Source: Amorphophallus konjac (taxonomy: Eukaryota > Streptophyta > Magnoliopsida > Alismatales > Araceae). Taken from it: a stretch of DNA of 64,000 nt. Under the pieces are notes generated by a model. The model did no database searches. It saw only the letters and a list, made by a program, of their open reading frames with translations, and was not told where the DNA came from. Below, piece by piece: positions 63,819 to 64,000 of the stretch. Numbering within the stretch: the first letter of the stretch is position 1; each line of letters opens with the position of its first letter. Location: assembly GCA_022559845.1 (NCBI GenBank), contig CM040121.1, forward strand, positions 570,450,140 through 570,514,139. Reading direction: 5' to 3'. The translations under genes and the position numbers were made by a program.

Positions 63819-64000
63819 TTCATTCGTGGTGAGACGAGAGACCCTAGCTGACACGGCGGTAAAACAAAAACAAACTAGGGTCCCCATTTTGTGTGAACTT
63901 CGGATCTCGCTAAAAATACAAAAAAAATCATCAAAATCAAAACACAAAAAAAGACGTAAGGCATTCACTTGTGTGTTAATCTCTGCTGATCGTTTGTTGG
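63819..64000. other. Window edge, nothing recognised
   Basis: AT-rich, poly-A tracts near 63915-63955 on the plus strand. Could be an intron or leader of the frame at 63378-63818. Confidence 0.3.

Overview
This is a stretch of plant nuclear genome: genes with GC-rich coding exons in an AT-rich background, spliceosomal introns, MULE/CACTA/hAT/Harbinger-type DNA transposons, gypsy and copia LTRs and plant LINEs. The high GC of the small host genes suggests a monocot, but the species cannot be named from the sequence. I saw no rRNA or tRNA gene, no CRISPR array and no bacterial-style operon.

The host genes are a tandem family of small FCS-like zinc finger proteins (FLZ, formerly DUF581). Five copies look intact: 17473-17871 (+), 20248-20556 (-), 30149-30451 (-), 32477-32884 (+) and 35682-36077 (+). 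A sixth is a decayed copy near 2.7-3.0 kb (-). Duplicated flanks show how the cluster grew. The three minus-strand members share a downstream block with a small hairpin. The plus-strand members share upstream blocks, and extra copies of those blocks survive at 25.6-27.0 kb and 27.5-27.9 kb with no gene behind them. FLZ proteins are generally SnRK1 adaptors, so these are probably stress/energy signalling scaffolds.

The rest is mostly mobile DNA. (1) 268-1808 is a truncated gypsy LTR. (2) 3111-13756 is a complete MULE with ~95-bp TIRs and a perfect 9-bp TSD. It carries a frameshifted transposase, a GRF zinc-finger gene and a coiled-coil gene, and three solo LTRs with their own TSDs are nested inside it. 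(3) 13.8-15.2, 27.9-29.8 and 37.0-38.6 kb are Pack-MULE-like units; the middle one carries a DUF506 gene fragment. (4) 15.7-40.1 kb holds four relics of one gypsy LTR family, a gypsy pol fragment, LINE pieces and two MITEs among the FLZ genes. (5) From 40125 there is a large CACTA (En/Spm) element, with subterminal repeats, a 17-copy 179-bp satellite, a second gene containing a tandem array of 57-nt mini-exons, and a broken TPase gene. (6) 52.2-56.1 kb holds a LINE fragment, a block of GC-rich palindromes with a TATA box, an 89-bp tandem repeat and displaced CACTA-like subterminal repeats. (7) A second LINE (56.4-63.4 kb) is split by a 6-kb non-coding gypsy derivative whose 5' LTR has collapsed to a 62-bp fold-back.

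The most unusual observations are the mini-exon array in the CACTA gene, the copy-specific palindrome arrays at one position of three related gypsy LTRs, the fold-back left end of the 57-63 kb element, and the conserved hairpin downstream of the FLZ paralogues. Homology calls come from motifs read by eye; no database was searched.
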